This document shows positions 51,389 through 62,500 of a DNA stretch of 64,000 bases, in pieces. The notes under the pieces are model-generated. The model was not told where the DNA came from. It did no database searches and worked only from the letters and a program-made list of their open reading frames with translations. Location of the stretch: assembly GCF_905475395.1 (NCBI RefSeq), contig NC_058338.1, positions 35,408,935 through 35,472,934 of the forward strand. The letters run 5' to 3'. The DNA comes from Chrysoperla carnea (Eukaryota; Arthropoda; Insecta; Neuroptera; Chrysopidae). How positions within the stretch are numbered: position 1 is the stretch's first letter; every line of letters starts with the position of its first letter. The position numbers and the translations under genes were made by a program.

Positions 51389-52268
51389 ATTCGTTTGTGA
51401 ATGCTTGTGATTGATATTTATGCAATATGATTTACATATATAAATTACTACTGCATAAAACGTATGAAAGAATTTCAAATTAGAGTCGTAGGTCGTAGCC
51501 ACAGTCATACATATATAAATTTCGACAATGGGGCGGAATTTTTTCCTTTACCCGAGGGCGGCGCTAATTTATTTTGATTTATGAGTATGAATGATGTGAG
51601 TTATGACCCTGTGAGTCCTGCAGGAAAAGTAGTTTTGAAAGGATCTTGCAGGGCTAAAATCTCTTGCTTGTGGCGAATAATGCCAAAAATGCTTATCAAC
51701 ATAAAATTGCAACCGCCAAAATATTCTGGCTGTTTACATGTACTTTTTAAACTATTGAAAGAATATTATCTCAAAATTTCAGACTTGTGGGAACAGGATT
51801 ATCACTCCTATGACAAATTTGCTAAAGTCTGGTAAATACTTGCAGCCGGCAAAATGGGTTGGCAATTTGTTTTTACACTTAAACATATGTAAATTACAAC
51901 ATATTAAAATTGTAGCCTTGTGGCAAACATTTAAAAAATTTTTTTTTTTTGTATTTTCAAAAATTTAAATGATGATAACCCAACCGCAAGATGCCTACCA
52001 AAACGGTACTTTCTTAATTGAACGATAATAAAACATCATTAAAAAATTTTCTAGCTTTGTCCGGGAAACGATTTAGTCGGATGATTAACTAGCTCTTAGA
52101 CTAGTTAATTAGTCCTAAATTAATTATTCAATTTAAAATCGGTCAAACGCTCTTTGAAACTAAACAATTGCTTATAAATAAATTTGTCAAAGCTTTGAAC
52201 AATTTTTTTTACTTAAAATAATTTTAAATTACAAATCATTTAAAATAGTAAATTCACTATTCAATAAA

Positions 52269-52715
52269 ATGAATAGGAGTAGCATTATCAAAACCATTAT
52301 CCGTCGTTGTAGTGATTTACATCACAATAAAGCACCATATACAGTACCAGATTTTAGAGTATTTGATTCAATTGAAAATTGTCCAAGATTAATAAAACTG
52401 CGTGATGCGTTAGCCGCCAAAGGATTATGTGATCCATGGATTCGTAATGAAGTGTGGCGTTTGGATACAAGAAATTTTGGAACAGAACGGCAAAGATTTT
52501 TTAAACTCTTTCGTGGCATACAATATGGATTGATCTTAGCAATTATATCAGCATTATTTACAGAATATTCGAAAAGATCCGATGAACATCACGTTGTTGA
52601 GCATAAAGAAAATTCTGATGAATCTATTTGTGATGAAAATGTTAATAGGAGTATCATACCAGATCATGGCAAATACACTGTTCCAAGCGATGGTGACGAA
52701 TGTCCTCCCCCTTAA
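52269..52715 (+). CDS. ND-B12: NADH dehydrogenase 1 beta subunit 3-like (complex I B12 subunit)
   Basis: 148 aa in one exon from ATG 52269. Residues 23-66 (PYTVPDFRVFD, LAAKGLCDPWIRNEVWR) match the NDUFB3 signature of a tyrosine/proline start, KxGLxDPWxRNExWR and then a single hydrophobic helix (about 84-98, IQYGLILAIISALFTEY). NDUFB3 is an accessory subunit of the membrane arm of mitochondrial complex I. Usual length is around 100 aa. Here about 48 residues are added after the helix, acidic and ending DGDECPPP, which I do not recognise. Polyadenylation signal AATAAA lies at 52724-52729. The gene converges on the Yellow-family gene, stop to stop in 67 bases. A retrocopy cannot be excluded. 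Confidence 0.85.
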   Translation: MNRSSIIKTIIRRCSDLHHNKAPYTVPDFRVFDSIENCPRLIKLRDALAAKGLCDPWIRNEVWRLDTRNFGTERQRFFKLFRGIQYGLILAIISALFTEYSKRSDEHHVVEHKENSDESICDENVNRSIIPDHGKYTVPSDGDECPPP

Positions 52716-52723
52716 TCATATTA

Positions 52724-52729
52724 AATAAA
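52724..52729 (+). promoter_or_regulatory. Polyadenylation signal of the NDUFB3-like gene
   Basis: AATAAA nine bases after the stop codon. A second overlapping AATAAA follows within 10 bases. Confidence 0.5.
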
Positions 52730-52765
52730 AAATAAATAATTCACACAATTTAAAAAACTTAAAAA

Positions 52766-52771
52766 TTTATT
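52766..52771 (-). promoter_or_regulatory. Polyadenylation signal of the Yellow-family gene
   Basis: AATAAA on the minus strand about 12 bases after the stop. The two convergent 3' ends therefore probably overlap. Confidence 0.4.
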
Positions 52772-52782
52772 ATAATTTTATA

Positions 52783-53034
52783 TTAAGCACAATTTGTATT
52801 TGATACCAATTCTCTGACATTAAATGCCCATATTCGAAAATTAATTTCTTGAGGGTTTAAGCTTCTGTAATTAAAAAATGGCATTGTGTTTGTCATAACC
52901 CATATATTACCTTCTCTATCATCCGTGATATCACTTGGGTAGATAAATCGTTCGTTATCTTGAAATAGTACAACATGATTTTGTGAACTAAAAGGTTTTC
53001 TTGTATTCCAGCATCCTAACGCGTTGTTATTCAC
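52783..53034 (-). CDS. Yellow-family gene, exon 4 (terminal)
   Basis: Acceptor tgttttag. Encodes VNNNALGCWNTRKPF, RFIYPSDITDDREGNIWVMT and closes RELVSNTNCA, stop TAA. Confidence 0.92.
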   Translation of the reverse strand: MNNNALGCWNTRKPFSSQNHVVLFQDNERFIYPSDITDDREGNIWVMTNTMPFFNYRSLNPQEINFRIWAFNVRELVSNTNCA

Positions 53035-56000
53035 CTAAAACAATGAATGAATTATTTAAATTTGGTGTCTAAAATTTCTTAAGCCAAATATCTCAAGAAT
53101 GGGTTTGATCTGCTTTGTTAATTTTAATCATTAATTAATTAGATACGTTCATAAGCTAAGGGGAAGCAAGGGTAGAAAAATCAAAGTTTTTAAATTCTTT
53201 CTCGATATAAGCGAAGATTATTTCGGATTATATTGATCGCAAGTATTGATTTGTCTTGAAATGACAATTGTGACAGTTAAATATCCATAGGCTTTAAGAA
53301 TATTTGGGGGCCGCTGACCGGATGACCACCCTAGGTAAAATCTCTAGTTACGCCAATGAATTTTACATTTTAAAAGTTAATTATTATTCAAAGTTAATCA
53401 ACGATGATTGAACTTAACATTAACGCAAATTTCTGTATCGATATAAAATAATGATTTGATTTGATAATACCTACAATTTAAAAAAACAAAAATTTTCAAT
53501 CAACAAATTTTATAAATATGCTAATTACCAAATCATAAAATAGTACTCCTGTGTCCAGATCAAATACTGAAGATGATGTTTGTTGTCGTTCGCCCTTATC
53601 GCCTAAATGAACAAAATCATTTCCATGAAAGCTACGTTCAGAATTTGTTTGATTACGTAAAACACGCGTCGATACACTAAACTGATGGGTGCTTGCCATT
53701 GCATGATAATATGCTGTACGGTATCCATATCTATCAATTGGTCCAAGTGCTATACTAAATATACCATCATCCCATTCAAATTCCAAACCATTTAAATTAA
53801 ATTCACCACCAATTGGATCTTGATGAAAAGAATTGTGGGTAAATTTCCAGGAACGCCTTTCCCTACAAAAAAATCAATTTCAACGTGAAATAATGTAAAG
53901 ATTAATTACGACTTTGAAGTAACTATTAATGAATTGAATAATATAATAAGTAATGGTGTATTCCATAACATAAAATAAACATGCAATGTACAGAGAATTA
54001 AAAGGCTTGTTGTCATGAGAGTTCCCTTAAAATTAAAAAATATCCGATTTTTATTATCCAAATAAGAAGATACTTGAAAACAAATAAAAGAAGTCTAAAC
54101 AAATATTCTATGATATGGCACGTAAAAAAATCCACGAATGGTTTATCAAAATTGGATAAAATTTGGATGTGATCGAGCAAAATTAAATTTTTTGGATTCT
54201 GATGACGTCATAAAGTTAAAAAATTCGATTTTTTTGATAACACAGGCAAATTTGATCCGATCTTATTGGAATTTTTTTGAAACTCTCTAATTTTGAGTCA
54301 TTCTTTTCAGCTGTGATGTCAATTTTTCGCTAGCTATCACTTATGTGCTTAATTCCGAGACCAGGAATCCACATTCTTGAAACCTATTAGAGCTAGGTTA
54401 ATTTTGATCACAAATTTGAAGAGTATGACCTAAATTTAGTAGGATTACATACTTAGTTTATAAAATTGGATAAAATTTGAATGTGATAGAGCAAAATTAA
54501 AGTTTTTGGATTCTGGGACGTCATAAAGTAAAAAAAAAAAGATTTTTTTGATAGCACAGGCAAATTTTCATCAAAATCGTTAGAGACGATCCCGATATAT
54601 ATAAGGCACAACCTAAATACTTGCCACCGGCGCTATGTACCCTCGTTACGGCCCCGGCCGCGTGTTGTTTCGATTTTAAAAATACATTAATAGCCCGTTG
54701 CAGACCTGCATTTTAGAAAGCGAAATAAAAGAAAAACTTCAGATATCGAAAGTGGTTTAGACAAAGAAAGTACTTAATAAAGCGTTTAATAGTTTAATGA
54801 AAATATGTTAATACAACAACCACTTGCCAATCAAATACGGCATGAAAAGTTACTAATTTTGATATGTTGGTGGAGGGGTTGGTGGAGGCGTTGGCACGGG
54901 TTTTTACTTGAATATATTATGATAATATTATTGGATTATTTCTGTTATATAATGTCTTGTAGTAAAATTAATTTATTCAAGAAATAATTGAATAAAAAAT
55001 TAATAAAACATTTTTAATATTATTTATTCCATTTTTTTTTACCTTAAATTGTAAACAATAATTGCATTACCACTAACGTCAGGTATATATGCGAATGTAT
55101 CCTCACAAGATCCAGGACGAACATCCACAGCAATACTGGCTAAAGTTGATGAATTTGTAAGAACATTATCAGGCAGTTCATAACGATGTATAATACGGTT
55201 TCTATTTAAATCAATAACAACAATAGCAGGCTGTTGAACTTGTTGACGATTATCTAATGAAATAAAAATTAAAAAAATTATTTTTAAACACATGTGCATG
55301 TTGATAACTACCATAACTATTGAAGAAATATAGTTTTTATTTTGAGGGGCCCAAACCAAAAAAAAACATATCTCCAAAAATTTTGAGAAGAGATAAACTT
55401 TTTATAATGCACGTATAAAAACTTCTGCACGTTTAAAAACAATAATTCCAAATTCACAATGTGAGACAATGCGACATAAATAAATAGGTATACTTGAGGT
55501 GTTTTATCGAGGCCAAGATTTAAAAAAACAGAGTACATTTTCAAAGCACACAGTTTAATTTAAGTAGTTCGATGTTTTAATTCTGATTTAAAATAGCTTA
55601 TATTTAGCAAAAATATAAATTCCAATTAATTAAATTGTACTATTAGGCTCGAAAACACACTTTAAAGTTCAAAAAGTTGGCCTTGATAAAACAACCAGGT
55701 CCGTAATCAGGGTGTGGCAAAGGAGGCACCCAACACCGGCGTATAAGAAATAGGAGCGCAAAACAAACGTATGTTTTACACGTAAAACAAAGTTAGTATA
55801 GAATCATTTAAAAGGCGCTCATTAATTTACATAAAGTCATAAAGTGTAAAAATTCGATATTTTGATAAAACAGGCAAATTTGATCCGATTCTAGTGGAAT
55901 TTTTTTTAACCCTCTAATTTGGGTCATTTTTTTAACTGCAATGTCTGTTTTTCGCTAGCTATCATTTATGTGCTTAATTCCGGGACCAGGACTCCACATT

Positions 56001-58095
56001 CTTGAAACCTATTAGAGCTACGTTAATTTTGATCACAAATGTGAAAAATATGATCCAAATTTAGCAGGATTACATACTTGGTTTATCAAAATTGAATAAA
56101 ATTTGGATCTGCTAGAGCAAAATTAAATTTTTTGGATTCCGATGACGTCATTAAGTTAAAAAATTCGATTTTTTATTCATAATATTATCTAGAGTAGATT
56201 TTAAACAAAGATCGAGTTACCAGTAAGTTGTTCATTTCTTTAATTGTATATTAAATGATATATATGATTATTCCTTTTCATTTAAGATCAAATAAATATA
56301 AACAAAAATAAAGATAATAATAATAAATTATCATAATTATTGATAAAATATTTTATAAGTTTATTTGCATATTTAGTTAAATATATTTTTGAAAATAATT
56401 AAAGAAATTAGTCATTACTTACGAAAAAACAAAATGCTTTACGAAAAAAAACAGAAACAGAGATGTTTACGAAAAAATGTTTCAAGCAAAAGTTGTCTAT
56501 TTTTTTATAAGAAATATTTTTTATGTTTAAACTTTAGCTCTATCTCTACCGGTTCACAAGATGAAATTTTGCGTAAAATCGTGTAATATGAAAAAATAGA
56601 CTTTGAAAAATATCTCCGAGACTATTGGTCCTATAAAAACCGGTTTGATCTCAAATTGTTGAAAATTTAACCTTCTTTAAAAATAAATACTACAATTTTT
56701 GAGGAAAAACCAGTACTTCCGGCTAAAAATCGGCAAAAACTGAAATAATGTCAAAATTTTCGGGGTTTTTCTAATTTTTCGGTCGGTTGGCGAGGTCGAA
56801 AATTTGCATATAACATTGCCATTACATTGCAAACAATATGTCAAAAAAAAACCTGATTTGATGCTAGGTTTTTGATGCAAAAATACCTGATACCAAATTT
56901 GATTTTATTTTATGTAGATTGTAGATTGTGACGTTATATATACAGAATGTTCAAAATTGCACGGCACTATTTTAGGAGCGTGTCCTCTAGCTCAAAATAA
57001 GTAAAATTTCATGTTAACTTGTGTCCAAAAATAATTTATTACCTATGTATAAAAGATATATCTTTCTTCTAAGTTAAATTGATTAGATTCAAGAAGTTAT
57101 AGAAGTTATAAAACAATAATTGAATATTGTTAGTTGTTAGGCACGTGATTAAAAATCTTTCAATTTGAAATAAACACTGCTTCAATAAAAATATTACCCT
57201 TTCAGAACCCACAATAATATTCTTTTTTTGAGTCCTGAAGGAGATATATTTTAACAAAATGCATAACACAGCAAACAGAATGTTCATTTTAATTTGAATG
57301 ACTGCTTCAGTAGGTATAAAGTTATGAGTTTGATTAGAGCTTTGTGTAAGTGAATACTCATAATCAATATTTTATAATGGGAAACACCACTTTTTTCACT
57401 TTTACAGAACAAACAAAAAGTGCAAAAGAAGTAGGAATTCGTTGTGCTGAATGCTTCATTTAACAAAACGGCGGCTAATTCTTTTTTTTGAAGAATGTAT
57501 CTGGTCAACTTTTATCATCATTTAATTTTTTTTCAATTTCAACAATTTCTGGGGACTATTGAATTTTAAAATTACCTGGATACTCAAGTAAACCTGTATC
57601 AACCATCCATAATCGATCACATTCATCAGCCGTGGTTCGGTAAACTGAAACTAAGCTAGTTAACCCTTTTACAGGTCGTGTACGTAAACGATTAACTTCC
57701 AAATCTGGATACGGTATTAATGGTACATCAATATTACTACGCCGTGTCTTATTAGCAACAATATACGTTAAAGTTGCTGGTACACCTGTTCGTCGTCGTG
57801 GTAATGTAACAAATATTTTTCCTTGCCATCGTGTTGCACCCATTGGTACATTATTATATTGTATATAATCATCATGAACTCCCCCATTGTTGTTCGAGTT
57901 GGCGCTACGAATTTGATTCGGTGGTGGTTCAAAATAAATATTTTCTTCGTTTAATTCATTATCGTCCGTAAAATCTATTTGACGCCATGCAAATAGTGGT
58001 TCACGCGTTTTAATATTATTTGTCCCACCATAAACTGTTCCACTTTGTATATAACACACTTGACATAATAATAACACTAAATAAATTAATTTCAT
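52783..58095 (-). CDS. Yellow / major royal jelly protein family secreted protein
   Basis: Four exons on the minus strand: 57576-58095, 55043-55253, 53529-53862, 52783-53034. GT/AG edges and phases agree, giving 438 aa. Start at ATG 58095 gives a signal peptide (MKLIYLVLLLCQVCYIQSG); an upstream open stretch begins only with TTG. The MRJP/Yellow propeller signatures are present: FVTLPRRRTGVPATL, DECDRLWMVDTG (157-168), PAIVVIDL, YIPDVSGNAIIVY, LGCWN and YPSDITDDREGNIWVMTN. Several N-glycosylation sequons occur (NKT, NSS, NQT). Members act extracellularly in cuticle pigmentation, eggshell or bioamine binding; Yellow has dopachrome-related roles. The subfamily (y, b-h and so on) is not resolved. 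A TATA-like TATAAATATA sits at 58167-58176, weak evidence in such AT-rich DNA. Confidence 0.92.
53529..53862 (-). CDS. Yellow-family gene, exon 3
   Basis: Acceptor tttttgtag, donor gtaatt. Encodes ERRSWKFTHNSFHQDP, FEWDDGIFSIALGP and SSSVFDLDTGVLFYDL. Leaves in phase 0. Confidence 0.92.
54130..54570 (-). repeat. About 1.3 units of a ~313-bp repeat
   Basis: The motif ATTGGATAAAATTTGGATGT at 54150 returns as ATTGGATAAAATTTGAATGT about 313 bases later, each followed by GCAAAATTAAA, TTTTTGGATTCTG and GACGTCATAAAG. A tandem array remnant within the intron between Yellow-family exons 2 and 3. Strand is nominal. Confidence 0.75.
55043..55253 (-). CDS. Yellow-family gene, exon 2
   Basis: Acceptor atttcattag, donor gtaaaa. 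Encodes DNRQQVQQPAIVVIDLNRN, RYELPDNVLTNSS and AYIPDVSGNAIIVYNL. Enters in phase 1 and leaves in phase 2. Confidence 0.92.
55490..55701. mobile_element. TIR MITE, copy 2, in an intron of the Yellow-family gene
   Basis: Left end ACTTGAGGTGTTTTATCGAG pairs with right-end GGCCTTGATAAAACAACCAG. The interior closely matches 39508-39718 in the same orientation. Confidence 0.65.
55838..56178 (-). repeat. Second block of the same ~313-bp repeat
   Basis: Shares GGCAAATTTGATCCGAT, TTTTTCGCTAGCTATCA, TTATGTGCTTAATTCCG, CTTGAAACCTATTAGAGCTA and GATTACATACTT with 54130-54570 in the same order. Lies in the neighbouring intron between Yellow-family exons 1 and 2. Confidence 0.75.
56461..56570 (+). repeat. 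0.6-kb dispersed repeat, middle fragment
   Basis: GATGTTTACGAAAAAATGTT, CAAAAGTTGTCTATTTTTT and CTCTATCTCTACCGGTTCAC, in an intron of the Yellow-family gene. Confidence 0.65.
57576..58095 (-). CDS. Yellow-family gene, exon 1
   Basis: ATG 58095 to donor gtaatt. Signal peptide, then FAWRQIDFTD, QGKIFVTLPRRRTG and DECDRLWMVDTGLLEYP. Leaves in phase 1. Confidence 0.92.
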
Positions 58096-58422
58096 TGTAG
58101 AAAATTCACTGGCTACGTACAAAAAACATCTAATTGTGTTTTGATTTATTCTCAAGGTTTATTTCATATATTTATAGTATTTATTTTTTTATATTTCTGC
58201 AATTATTTATTCTTTGGTTTAGTATATTTTCAAGTGGGGGTATGTTATGTTTTAACATTAAAGCAAAAAAAAAAAAAAAAAAACCATTATGAGAATTAAA
58301 TGTGTAAATAAAATTTTATTATAATAATAAATAGTTATCATAATAAGAGAAGTTATTAATTCTTGATAAGGAGTTTATTAATTATTGAGTAGTTCTTGAA
58401 TATAAATCCAGTTTGGTAAAAT

Positions 58423-58816
58423 CACAAACATAGAGAATGGACTAAGCAATATCCTCAAGAAATTGCCCACTCTCGAGAGAGAAAGCGATGGTGCGGCATG
58501 GGCGTGTTATTTTAAGTCGAAGTCACCATTGTTATAACTTTATTGTGTGTCATAAACTTTATTGTATGTTTCTTGAGACGGGTATAGACGGGTAAAAAAA
58601 TGTTGTCTCTCTGTCTTACTCGTATTTTTGGTTGACACTGGTTAGGTTGTCATTGTCTTACTGAGGGACTTCTCTTAGTCACATTTGCCCATGGCTGCTG
58701 TAGAATAGGCGTAAAGAAAGATCAACTGGTCGCACGATAGCTTTTACTCTCTTATTTTCTGCTTTTATTTGCTGTACAGGTAGATGGGAAGGTTTAGTCC
58801 ATTCTCTATGTCTGTG
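58423..58816. mobile_element. MITE with 23-bp terminal inverted repeats
   Basis: 58423-58445 and 58794-58816 match as inverted repeats at 22 of 23 bases (core ACATAGAGAATGGACTAA). The flanks GGTAAAAT and GGTAAAAA look like an 8-bp target duplication with one change, and the ends start CA, so a hAT-type element is likely. 394 bases, non-coding. Confidence 0.65.
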
Positions 58817-58951
58817 GGTAAAAAGGACTGTAGTATATTTGCAATGACTCACCATACAGTTTGTGGGACAGAGAAGTGTTCGGTTTTGAAAACGCTGTGA
58901 TATGAAAACCCAATTTGTATGCCCTGAATACATGTAATATAGGTTTATCAA

Positions 58952-59582
58952 GGTATACTAAGTTTAGTCCCAAGTTCGTAACGCTTAAAAATATTGATGC
59001 TACGAACAAAATTTTGGTATAGGTGTTGGTAGAATCATCCAATTAGTCCATTTTCGGTTGTCTGTCTGCCCGTCTGCCTGTGAACACGATAACTCAAAAA
59101 CGAAAAGAGATATCAAGCTGAAATTGAAGCTAAGTTCGTAAACAAGCAAGATAGGTCATTGGGTCTTATAAACCATCTTATAAACCGTTAAAGATAGAAC
59201 AAAAGGTTGTACAAAATGTTGTACTAATAAAAAAAAAATCAACTTTGGTTTTTGTTTGACATTTTTCTGTAAACGTCATTGTTTACCCGTGACGTAAATT
59301 AGGACAAAATTTTGGAGCCCATTTTCTCCAAAACAGATAGAGAGTTAAAAATTTACATATAGTTTCATATAGTGGTCTTGTGAAACATTCTCGAAAAACG
59401 AATAAAAGCTCTAGAAAAAAGCTTTTGAAATTTTCGAAATAAATGGTGGTCGAAAGGGTGCCATAATTGTGTTGGTTTTTAAACTCTTCTAATTTATAAA
59501 CAAATAATACAAGCACTGATATTCAACACTTTCTATAGAGTATTTCAACAATTAACTCAATCAATTGTTTGTTTTAACTTGT
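58952..59582 (-). repeat. 0.6-kb dispersed repeat, variant subfamily
   Basis: Minus-strand copy with the same ends as the others but a different middle (59297-59530), shared in opposite orientation with 60838-61000. Confidence 0.75.
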
Positions 59583-59978
59583 TAACAATTATTTTTTTCC
59601 GTCTGAAAATACATTAAAAAACATTTAAGAAAATTGTATTTTCCAGTAAATTATACTTGTATTTTTAACTAAATTAAGCAAATTATTTTCCTAACTTAAT
59701 TATTATTTAATTAAATTAATTTAACTTGTTAAATTAAAAAGCATTTAAGAAAATTTTCTAAATTTAATTAAGTTTAAAAATTCGAACTGCTTATTATATC
59801 ATAATAAATTAATATGTATTTATTATTATAACAATAAATAATTCTAATAAATTCTGTGTTATCTTAGAATCAAACGTGGAAAATCCTTCCACGCAAATAA
59901 CATTCTTATTATAATAAAAGTAATTTATTCGAATTAACAACCAACTTAATTAACAGAGAAAAATATGATTACCAATAC

Positions 59979-60440
59979 AAAACAAGTGAAAACAAACAAT
60001 TGACTGAGTTAATTGTTGAAATACCATGTACAGACAGTGTTGATTAGTCTGTCACATTACACATACATTCATGTCACGCATTCATAACTGATATACCCAT
60101 ATAATACATACTATACAATTTGCGCATAATTTGCGCTCTCACGTGTAAACTGTGATGTTTACGAAAAAATGTTTCAAACAAAAGTTGTCTATTTTTTGAT
60201 AAGGAATACTGTTTACGTTTAAACTTTTGTTCTATCTCTAACGGTTTGGAAGATGGGTCCTACGGACCCAAGACCCAATTGACCTATATAAAAATTTCAG
60301 CTTGAACGGACAGACAGACAACCGGAAATAAACTAATTAGGCGATTTTATGAACACCTATACCAAAATTTTTTTCGTAGCTTCAATATTTTTAAGCGTTA
60401 CAAACTTGGGACTAAACTTTATATAATATGTATATTTCAT
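59979..60440 (+). repeat. 0.6-kb dispersed repeat, main subfamily
   Basis: AACAAGTGAAAACAAACAAT through GGGTCCTACGGACCCAAGAC to CTTGGGACTAAACTTTATAT. Lacks part of the stretch before the GACAGACAGACAACCGG tract. Confidence 0.85.
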
Positions 60441-60744
60441 ATATACATGGTTAAAAAATATGAAAAAATTGATTTGCATAAACAATTTTTTCTGGATCTA
60501 AGATTTTTCCAATAAATAGGGAAGTTTATTAAATTTAATAACACTATTGATTATATGTTGAATTTATTTACCTACATAATTGATTATGAATTTAAATTTT
60601 AAATAAAATTTTAAAGAATATGATATAATCTCAGGGTTTTTTCCAGTACAAAATGCCACACAAACAAGAACACTCAACTCTTTAATTCTATCCAAAATAA
60701 TTAAAACCACATCCGTATTTAAATTAATATTCAAATTGATTGCT

Positions 60745-61355
60745 AATTTAAAACATGTAAAAACAAACAATTTACTAAGTCCATTGTTGAAATACCCTGT
60801 ATACAACGTGTTGAATGTCAATGCTTTCATTATATTTCCTAAATAAGAAAATTTTCGAAATTTTCTAGAATTTTTTTTGTTTATTTTGAGAATGTTTTAC
60901 AAGCTCACCAGTTGAAGCTACCTCCAAATTTTCAACTCTCCATCTTTTATAGTTTTGGAGAAAATGGACACCAAAGTTTTGTACTAATTTGCGCCCTCGC
61001 GGATAAAGAAACAGTGATATGTATAAGAAAAAGTTATTCAACCAAAAGTTATAAATTTTTTTATATTTAAATTTTTCTTCTATCTCGATTGTTATAACGG
61101 TCTACAAGATGGATCCCACTGACTTAAGACCCCATTGGCCTATGCTGAACGAACTAAAACACTTTTTACGCCCTGAGCACGCTATAAAAATTTTAGCTTG
61201 ATATCTCTTTTCGTTTTTGAGTTATCGTGTTGACGGACGGGCGGACGGACAACCGGAATTGGACGAATTTTTTTATTTTAGGTTAATTTTATTGTGTAGA
61301 TGTTCACACCTATACCTAATTTTTGTTTTGAGCGTTACAAACTTGGGACTTAAAT
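60745..61355 (+). repeat. 0.6-kb dispersed repeat, variant subfamily
   Basis: Starts with AACATGTAAAAACAAACAAT and ends CAAACTTGGGACTTAAATTA. The middle (60838-60985) carries TTTTGGAGAAAATGGACACC, which pairs with the variant middle of the 58952-59582 copy. Confidence 0.75.
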
Positions 61356-62293
61356 TAGGTTTTCGCTTTTTTAAAACGGTTTTATAAAATACCCGTGGAA
61401 TTTAGCCATTCTGTTAAAAATAAGCCAGTCATAGAATTAACAAGATTGTCTAGAAACATTTTGGGATCGTGAAAAGTTCTTAAAATTGGTTTTTGCGTTT
61501 ACTTTTTGATTCTTAACATTGCAAAATAAAGTTTCATGCGGAATTAAAATGAGAACAAAATGCAACAACCACGTTGCCCGTCAAATTTTCAAAAAAACGA
61601 GTTGTACGTAATATTTTTCTTTCGGAACCATTTACGGGAATTTTGCAATTACAATCTTATTTCGTATTAACTAAATTTTTAGATTTTATGAAACACAAAG
61701 TCAAATTTTTGAAAAAATTTATTCCGGTCGTAAATCAAACCAGGCCCATGTTAGTCTACTTAACTTAATTGAGAAGATCATTGATATTGATCAAATTCTC
61801 AGAATTTAATGCGCAAACAAAGAAGATAAGTATAAAGTTTAAAGAAAAAAATTAAAATTTACATACGTGACTGAAAATCAATGCAGCATATTAACAAAAC
61901 ATGATTATTAAATTCCGTTACATTTTAAGATAAACTAATTGAAATAATAAAGAATACACGTAAGTATTTTGTATTATTCATTCTTCCTAATAAGATAAAG
62001 AATATTATATGTATATATAGTATTTACTTTACGTATTTTTTGCAATTTACAAATAATAATAGCAAACTGTTGTAATCGATTCTCATTGATGCCCAAATCA
62101 GGGGATTTGGGCTTTGTATCTCAAAAGACGTTAAATAGGATAAAAACTCAAAATGTCGTCTTTATTGCTAATATATTTTTTTAATGTATGAATATTTATG
62201 TATAAATAAAACAAACTTTTTTAAATTATCAACAGATGATTGTTTTTGGGCTTGGGCTTTAATAATTAAGCACTCTAGAAAAAACAATATATT

Positions 62294-62500
62294 CAGGCGC
62301 GGATCTAAAAATTTTTGGGGGGGGGTCGTAGGATTTTTGTCATTTTTGTTTTTCAATAAAATAACAAAAAAACCAAATAAACAAAGATTTTTTTTGTTTT
62401 TCGGTTTGTAAAATATTGATTCAGCTCTTTTTTTGAAATGCGGGCTGTTTTGGGGGGGGGGGGGTCATGACCCATGTGACCCCCCTTAGATCTGCGCCTG
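62294..62500. mobile_element. hAT-type MITE with 8-bp target duplication
   Basis: Ends CAGGCGCGGATCTA and TAGATCTGCGCCTG are inverted repeats, and both flanks carry the same 8 bases AATATATT (62286-62293 and 62501-62508). The interior has G- and C-homopolymer runs that extend the pairing. 207 bases, no transposase. Confidence 0.8.

Larger units (their letters stand above)
49907..52268. other. Intergenic stretch between Pelle and the NDUFB3-like gene
   Basis: Divergent promoter region of the two genes. Holds the near full-length 0.6-kb repeat and repeat C. A small open frame at 51581-51835 has no recognisable domain. Confidence 0.6.

Noticed and set aside
58096-58155. Longer Yellow-family start
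   Set aside because: It begins with TTG and would put 20 residues before the signal peptide. ATG 58095 gives a normal secretion signal.
62168-62411. Open frames on both strands near the hAT-type MITE
   Set aside because: They run across the MITE edge and its homopolymers and are chance frames.
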